From Marinovum sp. (GTDB taxonomy: Bacteria > Pseudomonadota > Alphaproteobacteria > Rhodobacterales > Rhodobacteraceae), in contig NYVC01000001.1 in the NCBI GenBank assembly GCA_002684375.1, positions 11,564 to 18,816 of the forward strand: a DNA stretch of 7,253 bases. Direction: 5' to 3'. The notes beneath the pieces are model-generated. The model had not been told where the DNA came from. It made no database searches and saw nothing but the letters and a program-made list of their open reading frames with translations. Below, piece by piece: positions 7,077-7,253 of the stretch. A program made the position numbers and the translations under genes. The first letter of the stretch is position 1. Every line of letters starts with the position of its first letter.

Positions 7077-7095
7077 GCCTGAAATTCTGCCTGAA
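7077..7095. repeat. Paired GCCTGAA direct repeats
   Basis: GCCTGAA occurs at 7077-7083 and 7089-7095, a 12-bp period. The core CCTGAA also occurs at 7022-7027. The second copy runs into the palindrome at 7094-7107. The spacing of about one helical turn is compatible with a regulator contacting one DNA face, but the motif is short and I do not recognise it. Confidence 0.3.
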
Positions 7096-7107
7096 CCCTG
7101 TAGGGTT
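7094..7107. repeat. Operator-like palindrome AACCCT-GT-AGGGTT
   Basis: Perfect six-base arms are separated by two bases. With such a small centre it is a poor RNA hairpin and looks more like a binding site for a dimeric DNA-binding protein. It lies about 220 bp upstream of nrdR and about 145 bp from the right edge, so it could serve either side. I do not recognise the sequence as a known operator. Confidence 0.35.
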
Positions 7108-7231
7108 TGGATCATTAAAACAATTTGGCAAATGTCATTTCGTCTTGATACAAAAACTTTCAGATCCATAATCCGCAGACCAAAACCTTGATTGAAGTGT
7201 CAGTAACAAAATTACTTTTTTTATATTTTAA

Positions 7232-7247
7232 ATTATGATATTATAAT
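7232..7247. repeat. AT-only imperfect palindrome with an embedded TATAAT
   Basis: Positions 7232-7247 form a 16-bp inverted repeat with arms ATTAT and ATAAT and one mismatched pair in the centre. A perfect TATAAT lies at 7242-7247 on the plus strand. It sits inside the AT-rich right edge, where such matches arise easily. It may be the -10 of a gene beyond the window, although the -35 position 17 bp upstream (TTTTAT) is weak. Confidence 0.25.
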
Positions 7248-7253
7248 GCGGTA

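Larger units (their letters stand above)
6876..7253. other. Gene-free region upstream of nrdR
   Basis: No convincing gene is seen in these 378 bp. Minus-strand open frames at 6910-7131 and 6987-7169 encode low-complexity, unfamiliar peptides without a good ribosome binding site or domain motif. No tRNA or riboswitch is recognisable. The stretch holds the candidate nrdR promoter (6944-6972), a TGACGTCA palindrome at 6905-6912, paired GCCTGAA repeats at 7077-7095, an AACCCT/AGGGTT palindrome at 7094-7107, and a sharp rise in AT content over roughly the last 55 bases. It probably contains control regions for nrdR and for a gene beyond the right edge. Confidence 0.6.

Noticed and set aside
6910..7169. 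Small minus-strand open frames upstream of nrdR
   Set aside because: The peptides at 6910-7131 and 6987-7169 overlap each other in different frames, have no recognisable family features and lack good ribosome binding sites.
7202..7223. Terminator-like AGTAA-CAAAA-TTACT stem followed by a T-run
   Set aside because: The five-pair stem is mostly A-T and too weak, and no plus-strand gene ends nearby. It fits general AT-richness.

Overview
The window looks like chromosomal DNA of an alphaproteobacterium, most likely a Rhodobacterales/Roseobacter-type organism. This is inferred from the nrdR-ribD-ribE gene set, moderate GC content, frequent GTG starts and the style of the capsule proteins. No sequence search was possible.

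Layout, left to right. Positions 61-648 (minus) encode riboflavin synthase alpha chain (ribE); a possible first codon of the next minus-strand gene lies at the left edge. A 121-bp divergent intergenic region (649-769) follows. Three plus-strand genes form a capsule cassette: kpsS (770-2065), a Wza/CtrA-like outer-membrane polysaccharide export lipoprotein (2145-3278) and the two-module kpsC (3319-5322). The 3' end of kpsC overlaps the 3' end of ribD (5281-6411, minus) by 42 bp. ribD overlaps nrdR (6408-6875, minus) by 4 bp. Positions 6876-7253 are the nrdR upstream region, with a candidate promoter and several small repeats but no convincing gene.

How the genes work together. NrdR is the zinc/ATP-cone repressor of ribonucleotide reductase genes and is commonly found beside riboflavin genes. 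RibD and RibE carry out early and final steps of riboflavin synthesis. The cassette between them runs on the opposite strand. In characterised systems KpsS and KpsC build the beta-Kdo linker on a phosphatidylglycerol-type lipid, which anchors capsules exported by an ABC transporter, and the lipoprotein would form the outer-membrane channel. The ABC transporter (KpsM/KpsT), the KpsE-like inner-membrane partner, the Kdo-supply genes and the repeat-unit glycosyltransferases are absent and would have to be elsewhere.

No clearly new system is visible. The most notable points are the capsule cassette nested antisense inside a split rib cluster, the indel-free 321-residue internal duplication in KpsC with the same motifs also present in KpsS, and an unusual K-S-H-A motif in the first KpsC module.
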